Source of the DNA: an uncultured Clostridia bacterium
GTDB lineage: Bacteria > Bacillota > Clostridia > HGM11514
Direction of reading: 5' to 3'
Length of the DNA stretch: 24,334 nt
NCBI GenBank assembly: GCA_902478725.1
Contig: CABSMD010000014.1
Coordinates: forward strand, 1-24,334
The notes below the pieces were generated by a model that made no database searches, had not been told where the DNA came from, and saw only the letters and a list, made by a program, of their open reading frames with translations. Both the position numbers and the translations under genes were made by a program. Positions 1-8,064 of this stretch are shown here, piece after piece; the stretch's first letter is position 1, and each line of letters begins with the position of its first letter.

Positions 1-2
1 TT

Positions 3-27
3 AGCGTGTCGATAAAGTCGACACGCT
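3..27. other. Perfect 10-bp stem-loop at window edge
   Basis: AGCGTGTCGA pairs perfectly with TCGACACGCT around the 5-nt loop TAAAG. On the minus strand it lies downstream of the polysaccharide operon and could be a terminator, but any U-tract would fall outside the window. On the plus strand it is followed by an A-rich run. It may equally be part of a repeated intergenic element. Confidence 0.5.
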
Positions 28-59
28 CAAAAAAACGCAAGCATTTTTTTGAAAACTGG

Positions 60-223
60 TCGTAGAAAGCGCCGCCGATTCAGCTATGCAGAAAACCTCT
101 GAAGCCTTGAATCAACGGGCTTTCCAGCCCGCTTCGGCGGAATGAATCCGCCTGCTCGAATGGCTTCGGAAACCCTTCGTTTCCGAACCTTCCGCTTGTT
201 GAAGTGGGTTTTTCGACAGTCTG
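60..223. repeat. Intergenic tract with serial hairpins, no credible gene
   Basis: This gene-free tract between the window edge and the sugar transferase gene holds three perfect short inverted repeats in a row: CGGGCT/AGCCCG (116-131), GGCGGA/TCCGCC (136-152) and TTCGGAAAC/GTTTCCGAA (165-187). A minus-strand frame of 93 codons runs across it, but its low-complexity, Pro/Lys/Ser/Arg-rich translation follows the hairpins, it has no visible ribosome site, and it overlaps the sugar transferase stop. I do not call it a protein. Serial perfect hairpins at an operon end suggest an intergenic repeat element or a structured 3' UTR; this is inference. Confidence 0.55.
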
Positions 224-250
224 AAGCCCACTCAAAGGAGTGGGCTTTTT
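224..250. terminator. Hairpin terminator downstream of the polysaccharide operon
   Basis: AAGCCCACTC pairs perfectly with GAGTGGGCTT (10 bp, loop AAAG). The run of T after the stem is on the plus-strand side, so the classical U-tract points away from the minus-strand operon that ends about 80 bp upstream. It probably works in both directions or protects the 3' end of the mRNA; the direction is uncertain. Confidence 0.5.
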
Positions 251-326
251 GATTATGCCTGGCTTCAGGCCTGGCTTCTTATTCTTTACTGATGGAATGG
301 CAGCATGGTATTTATCGTTCTGGTTA

Positions 327-1718
327 TCATTGCGCACCATTGCGGGAAACGACGACGGCAAAGGTCTTTGCTATGATTTTTACGTCAAGCGCGATCGACC
401 AGGTGTCGATGTATTTGATATCCAGCTGGTAAATTTCCTCAAAATCCTTGATGTCATTACGTCCACTCACCTGCCACAGACCTGTGATCCCGGGCTTGAT
501 GGACAGCCGCCGGCGGTGGTACGCCTCATAGGAGAGCACCTCGTCCACCGTCGGCGGACGGGTCCCGACCAGACTCATATCTCCCTTTAAGACATTGTAA
601 AACTGCGGCAGCTCGTCCAGGCTGGTCCGACGGAGAAATTTCCCCACACGAGTAATGCGCGGATCGTCCTTCATCTTAAACACCGCCCCGTTCATCTCGT
701 TTTGATCCTTGAGCTCCCCCATCCGTTCCTCCGCGTCGCGGTACATTGAACGGAATTTATAGCACCAAAAAATCCGCCCGTTTTGCCCCACCCGCTGTTG
801 CCGGAAAAAGACCGGCCCGGGTGAATCCAGCTTGATGACAGGCGTCAGCACCAGCGCAACCGCGCCGGTAATTATCAGGCCGACCAGTGCGCCCGCGATA
901 TCCATCATTCGCTTGACCAGCATCTGGCCCTCGTTCAACGTTACGGTGTGGAAGGTCAACATCGGCACGCTGCCAACATAGCTCAGATAGGTTTTGGACA
1001 GCTTCAGGTCATACAAATCAAGCAGCATACGCACCGTCACCCCCAGTTCCTCACAGCTCTGCAGGTATGGCTCGACCTCCCCCATAAAGTCCTTGGGAAG
1101 CACAAAGATAACCTCGTCAACCGTATGCCGGATTACAAGGTCGGTAAGCTGTTCGATGCTGCCTAATCCCCCTGTACCGTCCAGGCTTACGAAGCCAACG
1201 ATATGGATAAAGATATCCTCCTCCTCACGGATCTTTTGCAAAACCTCCTCCGCCTTTTGGACATCCCCCACCACAAGCGCGCGTGTTTGCACGGCGTTTT
1301 CCTGTATCATTCGAAGCAAAACAAGCTTTACCAGCAGCTTTTCCGCCAGCAACAGGAAAAAGTCAACGCTGACAAAGATAAAGAAATACAGCCGGCTGAA
1401 CAGGTCGCTCTTAGTAATGAACACCGCCGCCGCAGACACAAGGGTACAGATAATAAACGCTTTGATCAGGCCGACGACGATCGCGGGAACATTGTCCGTC
1501 TTCTTTGCGCCGTAGAACCCGAAATAACGAAGGGAAAGATACAGGGTGGGGAGAAACACCCACAGGATCCAGGCGTATTCCGACAAGCCCAAAAAGGGCT
1601 TGCCCACTATGGCGTTGTCGCGGATCATATACCCGACGAGGAACGCCAATATCGTTAGCAATAGGTCAAGCAGCGCAATCAGGGTATTGAGCGCCTTTTT
1701 CTCCTGCCGTTTCTCCAA
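327..1718 (-). CDS. Polyprenyl-phosphate sugar-1-phosphate transferase (exopolysaccharide initiation)
   Basis: Likely transfers a sugar-1-phosphate from a nucleotide sugar to undecaprenyl phosphate, starting a repeat unit at the membrane. The N-terminal 110 or so residues form hydrophobic helices, followed by a Rossmann-like region (RALVVGDVQKAEEV) and, from about residue 270, a bacterial sugar transferase domain: KRMMDIAGA membrane segment, SPGPVFFRQQRVG, CYKFRSM, RRTSLDELPQFYNVLKGDMS and KPGITGLWQVSGR. The architecture and length of about 460 residues match the WbaP/CpsE/EpsL-like family. Start: an in-frame GTG lies nine bases upstream but overlaps the AGGAGG ribosome site, whereas the TTG used here sits 8 nt after it. 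It is the last gene of the operon, 38 bp behind a GT4 gene. Which sugar is transferred (glucose, galactose or other) cannot be read from sequence. Confidence 0.93.
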   Translation of the reverse strand: MEKRQEKKALNTLIALLDLLLTILAFLVGYMIRDNAIVGKPFLGLSEYAWILWVFLPTLYLSLRYFGFYGAKKTDNVPAIVVGLIKAFIICTLVSAAAVFITKSDLFSRLYFFIFVSVDFFLLLAEKLLVKLVLLRMIQENAVQTRALVVGDVQKAEEVLQKIREEEDIFIHIVGFVSLDGTGGLGSIEQLTDLVIRHTVDEVIFVLPKDFMGEVEPYLQSCEELGVTVRMLLDLYDLKLSKTYLSYVGSVPMLTFHTVTLNEGQMLVKRMMDIAGALVGLIITGAVALVLTPVIKLDSPGPVFFRQQRVGQNGRIFWCYKFRSMYRDAEERMGELKDQNEMNGAVFKMKDDPRITRVGKFLRRTSLDELPQFYNVLKGDMSLVGTRPPTVDEVLSYEAYHRRRLSIKPGITGLWQVSGRNDIKDFEEIYQLDIKYIDTWSIALDVKIIAKTFAVVVSRNGAQ

Positions 1719-1756
1719 CCATGCCACCTCCTTTTTCCATCATAAATTCTTTAACT

Positions 1757-2923
1757 TTACTGGTCGATCTCGCTCCGGTATACCTCCAGCAGTCCCCGCG
1801 TGGTATTAATCCAGGAACGCTGCCTGGAATGTTCAATGCCCATTTGACTGTATTTTTCATGCAGCTTCGGATCGGAGATCAGGCGGAACATCTGCTTGGC
1901 AAAGCCGGCCGCATCATAGGCATTGGCATACAGCGCCGCGTCGCCCAGCACCTCTGGAATCGAGGAGGTATTCGAGCCGACAACCGGCACGCCATAGCTC
2001 ATCGCCTCCAGCGGCGGCAGGCCAAACCCCTCGTAGGAGGAGGGATAGACGAACAGGTCTGCTCCACGGTAGAGGCTGGAAAGCTGCGCGTCGTCCACAT
2101 AACCGGTAAAGCGGATCCGGTCATGATAGTTGCTTTTTTTCGCGTATTCTAAAATATCCTCATACAGCCAGCCGTATTTACCCGCAATCACCAGCTCATG
2201 GCGGATTTCGGGGTGCGCCTCCCACAGCTGCTCAGAGGCTTTGATCAGGGTAATGACGTTTTTGCGCGGCTCGATCGTGCCGACAAACAGAATATAGGGC
2301 GCCGCCTGCGTTGCGGCCGCTTCCGGAGCGTTCGTTTCGAATAGCCTGCTGCCATTGTCTGGCGTGCCCTCCAGACTCCCATCCAGCATCGGTTGGTCTA
2401 CCCCCAGCGGCACGACGACCACACGGGAGGACGGAACATAAGAAAAATGCGACAGGATCTCCGACTTGGTAAACTTGGATACGGTGATGATTCGTTGGGC
2501 GCGTTTGAGCGTTTTTGGCAGGACGCTGCGTTTGAGCGCCGCCATCCCCTTTGTATAGTTCTGCGGCGCGGTGTAAAAGCTGATGTCATGCACCGTTGCC
2601 ACAAACGGCGCCTTCACCCGCCGCATAGGGGTGATATAGTCCATAAAATGTACCAGGTCGTAGTCCTGCCGATTCAGCAGGGACGGCAGGCGATACAACT
2701 CAAAAAGGACGCGGCGTTTGCTGCTTGTGAAATGCCCCACCGGAATCAGGCGCAGGGTTTCACCTTCGGCAAAATAACCGCACATTGCCTCATCCAGGTA
2801 CACATCGATGTCAAATTCGTGCGGCAGCCCCTCCAGGCATTTGATGACATGGTACGCATAGTTTCCGACGCCCGCTTTGTTAGAGTCCATCGTCAGTGCG
2901 TTTAACGCGATCCTTTTACGCAA
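1757..2923 (-). CDS. Glycosyltransferase family 4 (GT-B fold)
   Basis: A cytoplasmic or membrane-associated retaining glycosyltransferase that probably adds one sugar to the lipid-linked repeat unit. The GT4 C-terminal domain is clear: FVGTIEPRKNVITLIKA, then YEGFGLPPLEAMSYGVPVV with the E-x7-E nucleotide-sugar motif. The N-terminus (RIALNALTM, KAGVGNYAY) is the acceptor-side Rossmann domain typical of mannosyltransferase-like GT4 enzymes. Start: two adjacent ATG codons at 2932 and 2929 lie directly on the AAAGGA ribosome site, while the TTG at 2923 is 8 nt from it and gives the usual family start just before RIALNAL. ATG 2929 remains possible. It follows the upstream GT4 gene by about 28 bp within the operon. 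Donor and acceptor are not determinable here. Confidence 0.9.
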   Translation of the reverse strand: MRKRIALNALTMDSNKAGVGNYAYHVIKCLEGLPHEFDIDVYLDEAMCGYFAEGETLRLIPVGHFTSSKRRVLFELYRLPSLLNRQDYDLVHFMDYITPMRRVKAPFVATVHDISFYTAPQNYTKGMAALKRSVLPKTLKRAQRIITVSKFTKSEILSHFSYVPSSRVVVVPLGVDQPMLDGSLEGTPDNGSRLFETNAPEAAATQAAPYILFVGTIEPRKNVITLIKASEQLWEAHPEIRHELVIAGKYGWLYEDILEYAKKSNYHDRIRFTGYVDDAQLSSLYRGADLFVYPSSYEGFGLPPLEAMSYGVPVVGSNTSSIPEVLGDAALYANAYDAAGFAKQMFRLISDPKLHEKYSQMGIEHSRQRSWINTTRGLLEVYRSEIDQ

Positions 2924-2951
2924 GCTCATCATCCTTTCACGAATTTAGTTT

Positions 2952-4037
2952 TTATCGAAACGCCTCCTGCGCGGCCTCAACCGCCGCCAAAAAGCTCTTT
3001 TCAAACACCTCTTCACTGAACCGCAGAGCGTTTTGCCGGGCCGCCTCCGGCTGAAAATCCATCGCCTCAAACCGCCTGACCGCATCGATCAGCGACGGCA
3101 CGCTCTGCTCGACAAAAAACACGCCGGTCTCGCCGTCCACCACCGTTTCGAGCGCCCCGCCCCGCCCGTAGGCAATGACTGGGCGGCCACAGGCCTGGGC
3201 CTCCACCGGTGTGATACCGAAATCCTCTTCTCCCGGAAACACAAACGCCCGGCAGTTTTGATAATACTCCCGAATCTTTTCGTTACTGCACCGTCCCAGA
3301 AACTGCACATGGGGCGACTGGAGTTTTTTTAGGTTCTCCAGCTCCCGCCCGTCCCCAATCACCACAAGCCGCCGTCCCATCTCATGAAACGCCTGCACGG
3401 CAAGATCAATCCTCTTATACTCCACCAGACGGGAGACCACCAGATAATAGCCCTCGTCCGCACGATGGGAGGGGATGAAAAACTCCGTATCCGCAAACGG
3501 GTACACCACCCGGCTGTCGCGCCGGTAATGCTTGGATATCCTTTTTTGAACGTTTTTGGAGTTGGCGAGGAATTGATCCACCCGGTTGGCGGTCAATGCA
3601 TCCCACATCCGGATATGGTGCATAAAATGCGGGATCAGCTTACGCTTGAACCCGCCCGCACTTTTTAAATAGTCAAAGTAAAAGTCCCACGCATAGCGCA
3701 TTGGAGTTGCGCAATAGCAGATATGCAGGGTATCCGCCCGCGTCAGCACCCCTTTGGCACAGCAGGTCGAAGAGGAAATCACCAAGTCGTACTCCGACAG
3801 ATCGAACCGTTCCACAGCCTTTGGCATAAAGGGCAGATAGGCGGTATATTTTTTTACCCCAAACGGCATATGCTGGATAAAGGAGGGGCGTACATCGGAA
3901 AAAATCCCGCCCATCCTCTCTTTGTTGTATACAATAGTATAAATCGGCGCAGTGGGAAACAGTTCAGAAATCTTTTTGAGCACCCGCTCCGCTCCGCCAT
4001 AATTGGTCAGCCAATCGTGAACGATCGCAACCTTCAT
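2952..4037 (-). CDS. Glycosyltransferase family 4, WbaZ-like
   Basis: Predicted GT4 enzyme of the group often annotated as WbaZ-like mannosyltransferase. It begins MKVAIVHDWLTNYGGAERVL, a hallmark N-terminus of this group, continues with YCATPMRYAWDFYFDYL, and has the C-terminal sugar-nucleotide site in YLVVSRLVEYKRIDLAV, VVIGDGREL and GEEDFGITPVEAQACGRPVI. Length of 361 residues is normal. The ATG start lies 8 nt behind AAAGGA. Only 4 bp separate it from the stop of the preceding GT4 gene, so translation is probably coupled. Mannose transfer is suggested by family resemblance only. Confidence 0.92.
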   Translation of the reverse strand: MKVAIVHDWLTNYGGAERVLKKISELFPTAPIYTIVYNKERMGGIFSDVRPSFIQHMPFGVKKYTAYLPFMPKAVERFDLSEYDLVISSSTCCAKGVLTRADTLHICYCATPMRYAWDFYFDYLKSAGGFKRKLIPHFMHHIRMWDALTANRVDQFLANSKNVQKRISKHYRRDSRVVYPFADTEFFIPSHRADEGYYLVVSRLVEYKRIDLAVQAFHEMGRRLVVIGDGRELENLKKLQSPHVQFLGRCSNEKIREYYQNCRAFVFPGEEDFGITPVEAQACGRPVIAYGRGGALETVVDGETGVFFVEQSVPSLIDAVRRFEAMDFQPEAARQNALRFSEEVFEKSFLAAVEAAQEAFR

Positions 4038-4041
4038 CCAC

Positions 4042-5199
4042 TCAATCCTTTCTTTCGCCCATTAGCTCCTGATAAATCTGGAACACCGCATCCGCCGAAC
4101 GCTCCCATGTAAACTGTCCGGCACGCGCAATCCCGCGCTCGCGGCATGTTTGGCGCAATTCCGTGTCGGTGAGCAGCCGTTCCATAGCATTCGCCATCTG
4201 CCCCAGATCCTCCGGTTCGACCAGAATCCCCGAATCCCCCACCACCTCAGGCAGGGAGGAACGGTTAGAGGTCATGACCGGCACGCCGCAGGCCATCGCC
4301 TCAAGCGGGGGCATCCCGAACCCTTCATAATAGGAAGGGAACAAAAACGCCTGTGCACCGGCATAGAGGTACGCCAGCTCCGCCGACGGCAGATAGCCGG
4401 TAAACACCACCTCGTTTTGCAGGTGCAATTCTTCCACCAGTTTAAATATTTCTTTGTACTCCCAGCCCTTCGCCCCCGCGAGCACCAGCTTGCAGCCGCC
4501 AAAACGCAGCTGGCCGGCGGCATACGCACGCAGAAGGTTGGGGATGTTTTTACGCGGTTCCAAGGTGCCGATATACAGAAAATAATCCGCAGGCAGGCCG
4601 TGCCTTTGACGAAAGGCCACTACCTCCTCCGGCGGAATGTCGGAATGGAACCGCCCTAAATCCACTCCGTTTGAAACCACACGGATTTTTGCTTTATCTA
4701 TCCCCATCAGCTCTATCAGCTCACGCTTGCCGTTTTCGGACACCGCTATTATGATGTCTGAATTCTGGCAGGACCGCGCAAGGTGTTTATGCAGGCGGCG
4801 GAAGTTCGCCTTCTGCATGGTCTGGGGATAGGTTAAATACACAAGGTCATGCACAGTATTTACCACATACCCCTTGACGCGGGGCGGCACCACAAAATTG
4901 AAAAAGTGGTAGATATCCGCACCGGTACGAAAGAGTAAATCCGGCCGCAGAACGGGCAGAAAATCCCATAGCTCTACATAGATCCCATAGGGAAGCAGGT
5001 TGCACTGCCGGATGGGGGTATGGGGGATTCTTTCCCGCAATATCTTCGCGCTGCCGCGCCGGCGCAGGAAATCATAGAGCAAAAGCTCGCAGGATAAATC
5101 CTCACGCGCGCAAAGGTTTCGCGCGATCTGCCAGGCATGCATCCCCACCCCGCTGAGCTGGGGGGATGCAATTGGGTAGGCGTCAAACGCTATCTTCAT
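4042..5199 (-). CDS. Glycosyltransferase family 4 (GT-B fold)
   Basis: Third GT4 enzyme of the operon. It has the family layout: N-terminal MKIAFDAYPI with LSGVGMHAW, a mid region TVHDLVYLTYP, then YIGTLEPRKNIPNLLRAYA and YYEGFGMPPLEAMACGVPVM with the E-x7-E motif. It resembles the GT4 gene encoded near the operon end (shared EPRKN and EGFG-PPLEAM blocks), which suggests an old duplication with different specificity. Its start overlaps the end of the upstream GT2 gene by 17 bp, with AAAGGA about 11 nt before the ATG, a sign of translational coupling. Probable role: sugar addition to a lipid-linked surface polysaccharide precursor. Confidence 0.92.
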   Translation of the reverse strand: MKIAFDAYPIASPQLSGVGMHAWQIARNLCAREDLSCELLLYDFLRRRGSAKILRERIPHTPIRQCNLLPYGIYVELWDFLPVLRPDLLFRTGADIYHFFNFVVPPRVKGYVVNTVHDLVYLTYPQTMQKANFRRLHKHLARSCQNSDIIIAVSENGKRELIELMGIDKAKIRVVSNGVDLGRFHSDIPPEEVVAFRQRHGLPADYFLYIGTLEPRKNIPNLLRAYAAGQLRFGGCKLVLAGAKGWEYKEIFKLVEELHLQNEVVFTGYLPSAELAYLYAGAQAFLFPSYYEGFGMPPLEAMACGVPVMTSNRSSLPEVVGDSGILVEPEDLGQMANAMERLLTDTELRQTCRERGIARAGQFTWERSADAVFQIYQELMGERKD

Positions 5200-6190
5200 C
5201 GTTTATGGATTCCTTTGCCATATTGTTTTTCTCGGTATTTTCCTTATCCTTTTCATAATCCATCTTCCGCACACGGTACTGGACATCCTCAATCAGCTTA
5301 CGGTTGGCTGAGATCACGTCCGCCAAAAGCCCAGCGATAAAGGTTTGAAAGCCCATCAGCAGCAAAACCGCCGCCAGGATCAACGACTGGATATGGCCGT
5401 TACCCGCCCCGTTTACAAAGAAGTACAAGAACCGCACGCCAATCACCGCACCTGCCAAAAAGACAATCGAACCAATCAGCGCAAAGGTCTTAAGCGGACG
5501 GTACATCAGAAAAATCCGAAACATTGTGGACACCGACCGCTTGATATAAGCGCCCATACTTTTAAACAGCCTCGATTTGCGAAGCTGGGGATTGGTACGG
5601 ATCGGCACAGACTCGAGCGCGATATTTTTATTGCCGGCCTGAATGATCGTTTCCAGCGTGTAGGTATAATGCGACACGACGTTTAACTTCATCGCGGTCT
5701 CGCGGCTGTAGGCACGAAAACCACTCGGTGCATCCGGCACGCTGGTGCCGGAGACCACGCGCACCACAAAGCTGCCGAGCCGCTGCAGCTTCTTTTTTAA
5801 AGGCGAGAAATCCGCGGTCGAGTCGATCGGGCGTTCCCCAATCACCATCTCCGCGCCGCCGTCCAAAATCGGGCGGATCAGCTTTTCGATATCCGCGCCG
5901 CAGTACTGGTTATCCGCATCGGTATTGACGATGATATCCGCCCCAAGGCGCAGACAGGCGTCGATCCCCGCCATAAAGCCGTTGGCCAGCCCTTTGTTTT
6001 TTGAAAAGCTGATAATATGATGCACCCCGCACGCACGCGCGGCGGACACAGTATTATCGGTACTGCCGTCGTTGATAATCAGATATTCGATTTCATCCAC
6101 CCCGTCAATTTTACGGGGTAGGTCGGCTACCGTCACGCCGAGCGTCTCTTCCTCATTATAACAGGGAATCTGTATGATTAGCTTCAACAT
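5183..6190 (-). CDS. Glycosyltransferase family 2, polyprenyl-phosphate-sugar synthase-like with two membrane helices
   Basis: GT-A fold enzyme like dolichyl/polyprenyl-phosphate mannose or glucose synthases. Visible motifs: IPCYNEEETLG at the N-terminus, INDGSTDNT, KNKGLANGF, the metal-binding NTDADNQY, and DAPSGFRAYSRE. After about residue 220 come two hydrophobic segments (ALIGSIVFLAGAVIGV and ILAAVLLLMGFQTFIAGLL) and a charged tail, as in membrane-tethered members that load a sugar onto a polyprenyl phosphate. An in-frame upstream ATG (6247) would add 19 residues through the promoter region; the ATG used here has GGAG at a 7-nt spacing and starts MLKLIIQIP, as expected for the family. First gene of the five-gene operon. 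Confidence 0.92.
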   Translation of the reverse strand: MLKLIIQIPCYNEEETLGVTVADLPRKIDGVDEIEYLIINDGSTDNTVSAARACGVHHIISFSKNKGLANGFMAGIDACLRLGADIIVNTDADNQYCGADIEKLIRPILDGGAEMVIGERPIDSTADFSPLKKKLQRLGSFVVRVVSGTSVPDAPSGFRAYSRETAMKLNVVSHYTYTLETIIQAGNKNIALESVPIRTNPQLRKSRLFKSMGAYIKRSVSTMFRIFLMYRPLKTFALIGSIVFLAGAVIGVRFLYFFVNGAGNGHIQSLILAAVLLLMGFQTFIAGLLADVISANRKLIEDVQYRVRKMDYEKDKENTEKNNMAKESINDEDSV

Positions 6191-6217
6191 GCCCACGCTC
6201 CATTTCCATACTTCTAT

Positions 6218-6247
6218 TGTATAATACTTCTGTCCCTTTTTCAACAA
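6218..6247 (-). promoter_or_regulatory. Putative sigma-A promoter of the polysaccharide operon
   Basis: Reading the minus strand, TTGTTG and TATACA are separated by 18 bp, about 28 nt before the GT2 start codon. The region is AT-rich and there is no gene just upstream in the same direction, so a transcription start is expected here. A TTGAAA with a 15-bp spacer is an alternative -35. Confidence 0.5.
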
Positions 6248-6430
6248 TTGGAAGAGTTTTTCTGAAAAATATTTACGGCGGATGGGATTATTATGTCCAA
6301 CTTTTGATCCGATCCTACTTTTTTATTATTTTGGGCCAGAACACAGGATTGTGATAAAACGTGACAATATCGTGTTAGTGACGAAGAGACGGCTATGATA
6401 AAATAGAAGAAAGCAGAGGAGGTAATGCAA

Positions 6431-7780
6431 TTGGTTTTGAATGTAAAGGATTACGGTGCGAAGGGAGACGGCGTTACGCTCGACACCCGCGCTATTTTGG
6501 ATGCAATCGGCGCCTGTAACAATGGCGTGGTATATTTTCCGGAGGGAAGATACCTGACCGGAACGATATTTTTAAAAAGCGGCGTTACGCTGTACCTGTC
6601 GAAGCAGGCTGTGGTACTGGGAAGCACCGATCTTGCGGATTACGAAGGAGATTACACGGGCTGTATCGAGGCTCCCACCTTCGACAAATGCCTGTTATTT
6701 GCCGAGGGACAGACGGGAATCGAGATCACCGGCGGCGGAGAGATTTACGGTCAGGGGGATCACTTTCCGCAGGAGGACGAAAACCAGGAACGCGGGGAAC
6801 GGCCGATGCTGATGCGGTTTGTAAACTGCTCGGATATAAAGCTGCATGATATCAAGATCGGCGGCTCCGGCTCGTGGTGCTGCCACATGATCGACTGCAA
6901 TCAGGTCAGCATACGCGGCGTGAACCTGTACAATCACGTGAATCAGAACAACGACGGCTTCGATCTGGACGATTGCAGCGACGTATTCATTTCAGACACC
7001 AAGATCGACTCGATTGACGACTCGATCTGCCTGAAGAGCACCACAAGCCAGCCATGCCGCAATATCGTGGTTACCAACTGCGTGATCAGCAGCGAAACGG
7101 CCGCTGTCAAATTCGGCACCTCGTCGAAGGCAGGCTTTACCGACATCACGATTTCAAACTGCGTCTTCCATGATTGTCTGATGGGAACCATCAAGCTATT
7201 GATGGTGGACGGCGGGATTTTAGAAAACATCAATATTTCAAATATTATGATGAACCGGGTTGGCAGCCCATTGTTCATCCGTTTGGGGCAACGCGGATTA
7301 AACTATGACAAACCAGCCGAGATGGATTTTTGGGGCAAGGGCAAGGAAAACGAAGAGGCTCCCGGCCGGATTAGGAATATTATGATCAGCAACATCCAGG
7401 CGAACGTTACGCTGCCGGAAAAGGAACGTACCCCGATGATGCTCACCGGCCTGCCCGGCTACAACATCGAAAACATCACCCTGAACAACTTTTCTGTTAC
7501 CTATCCCGGCGGCGGGACGGCTGAAGATGCGGCCCGTCAGGTGGACGAGGACCCGGCCCGCTACCCGGAGCAATGGTTCTTCGGCATTCTGCCCACGTAT
7601 GGGTTATATCTCCGTCATGCAGAGAACGTCAAGCTCAGGGATGTTTATTTCTACCTTGCCGGCAAGGACGAACGCCCCGCTATGGTCTGTGAGGATGTGG
7701 AAACCCTCAATATCGACGGAGGCAACATCAAAAAAGGCTGCGTTACGGAGTTAATAGAAGATAAACGGACAACAGCATAA
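6431..7780 (+). CDS. Glycoside hydrolase family 28-like, cytoplasmic (polygalacturonase superfamily)
   Basis: A right-handed beta-helix hydrolase. The N-terminus NVKDYGAKGDGVTLDT with VYFPEGRYLTGTI is the classical start of GH28 pectinases. Acid residues occur as NNDGFDLDDC (NND instead of the usual NTD) and SIDDSICLKS. The usual GHG block is replaced by AVKFGTSS, and TIKLLMVDGG stands where RIK is expected. There is no signal peptide, so it should act inside the cell on imported oligosaccharides, perhaps as an exo-acting enzyme on galacturonide-containing oligomers. Start: ATG at 6425 lies only 2 nt behind AGGAGG, while the TTG used here is 8 nt away. Monocistronic, followed at once by a terminator. 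It could be a non-polygalacturonase specificity because of the altered motifs. Confidence 0.88.
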   Translation: MVLNVKDYGAKGDGVTLDTRAILDAIGACNNGVVYFPEGRYLTGTIFLKSGVTLYLSKQAVVLGSTDLADYEGDYTGCIEAPTFDKCLLFAEGQTGIEITGGGEIYGQGDHFPQEDENQERGERPMLMRFVNCSDIKLHDIKIGGSGSWCCHMIDCNQVSIRGVNLYNHVNQNNDGFDLDDCSDVFISDTKIDSIDDSICLKSTTSQPCRNIVVTNCVISSETAAVKFGTSSKAGFTDITISNCVFHDCLMGTIKLLMVDGGILENINISNIMMNRVGSPLFIRLGQRGLNYDKPAEMDFWGKGKENEEAPGRIRNIMISNIQANVTLPEKERTPMMLTGLPGYNIENITLNNFSVTYPGGGTAEDAARQVDEDPARYPEQWFFGILPTYGLYLRHAENVKLRDVYFYLAGKDERPAMVCEDVETLNIDGGNIKKGCVTELIEDKRTTA

Positions 7781-7792
7781 AAAGAGATACGG

Positions 7793-7822
7793 CTCTCCCG
7801 GTCAAAGACCGGGGGAGTTTTT
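7793..7822 (+). terminator. Intrinsic terminator of the GH28-like gene
   Basis: CTCTCCCGGTC pairs with GACCGGGGGAG (one mismatch, loop AAA) and is followed directly by TTTTT. It begins 12 bp after the stop codon. Confidence 0.9.
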
Positions 7823-8026
7823 GTCCGTCCATACAAGGAGCAATAGCCTCTGCGCGGCCTAGCTGAAAAGTTACAGCTCATGGGAATAGATATGGATAAA
7901 AACGTTATCACAAGAATCGAAACACAAAAGCGCTATGTCACTGACATCGAAATCAGGGCGATTGCCAAGCTTTTTCAGGTTTCCTATCAATATCTGCTGG
8001 ACGAGGAAGAGGATAAAAAGTTATAA
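7823..8026 (+). pseudogene. 5'-truncated XRE-family regulator remnant
   Basis: Downstream of the GH28 terminator, a frame reads GLAEKLQLMGIDMDKNVITR then IETQKRYVTDIEIRAIAKLF and ends QVSYQYLLDEEEDKKL before a TAA. This is the second half of a helix-turn-helix XRE domain of the kind common in Clostridia (LAEKLQ, ITRIE, RYVTDIELRALA, VSY-YLL). The part before LAEKL is decayed: the same frame has a TAG at 7844, preceded by codons for RPYKEQ that still resemble the first helix. No start codon, no ribosome site and no promoter fit. An ATG at 7880 would give only 48 residues lacking half the domain. Best explained as a broken gene; a short functional peptide is unlikely. Confidence 0.7.
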
Positions 8027-8064
8027 AACAACAGGCCGAAACATTTGTTTCGGCCTGTTGTTTT
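8025..8064. terminator. Bidirectional terminator, 18-bp perfect stem
   Basis: AAAACAACAGGCCGAAAC pairs perfectly with GTTTCGGCCTGTTGTTTT around the loop ATTT, with A and T runs on both sides. It separates the plus-strand XRE remnant from the minus-strand DUF4838 gene and overlaps both stop codons, so it should end transcription from either side. Confidence 0.92.

Noticed and set aside
1..27. Terminal palindrome as an attachment site or CRISPR repeat
   Set aside because: Only one copy, no spacers, no integrase nearby; a plain stem-loop explains it.
80..361. 93-codon minus-strand frame in the left intergenic tract
   Set aside because: It follows a string of hairpins, overlaps the sugar transferase stop, has no ribosome site and gives a low-complexity translation.
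6370..6404. Promoter for the GH28-like gene (TATGAT or TAAAAT boxes)
   Set aside because: A fair -10 exists but no convincing -35 at normal spacing; it may depend on an activator, but I cannot support exact positions.
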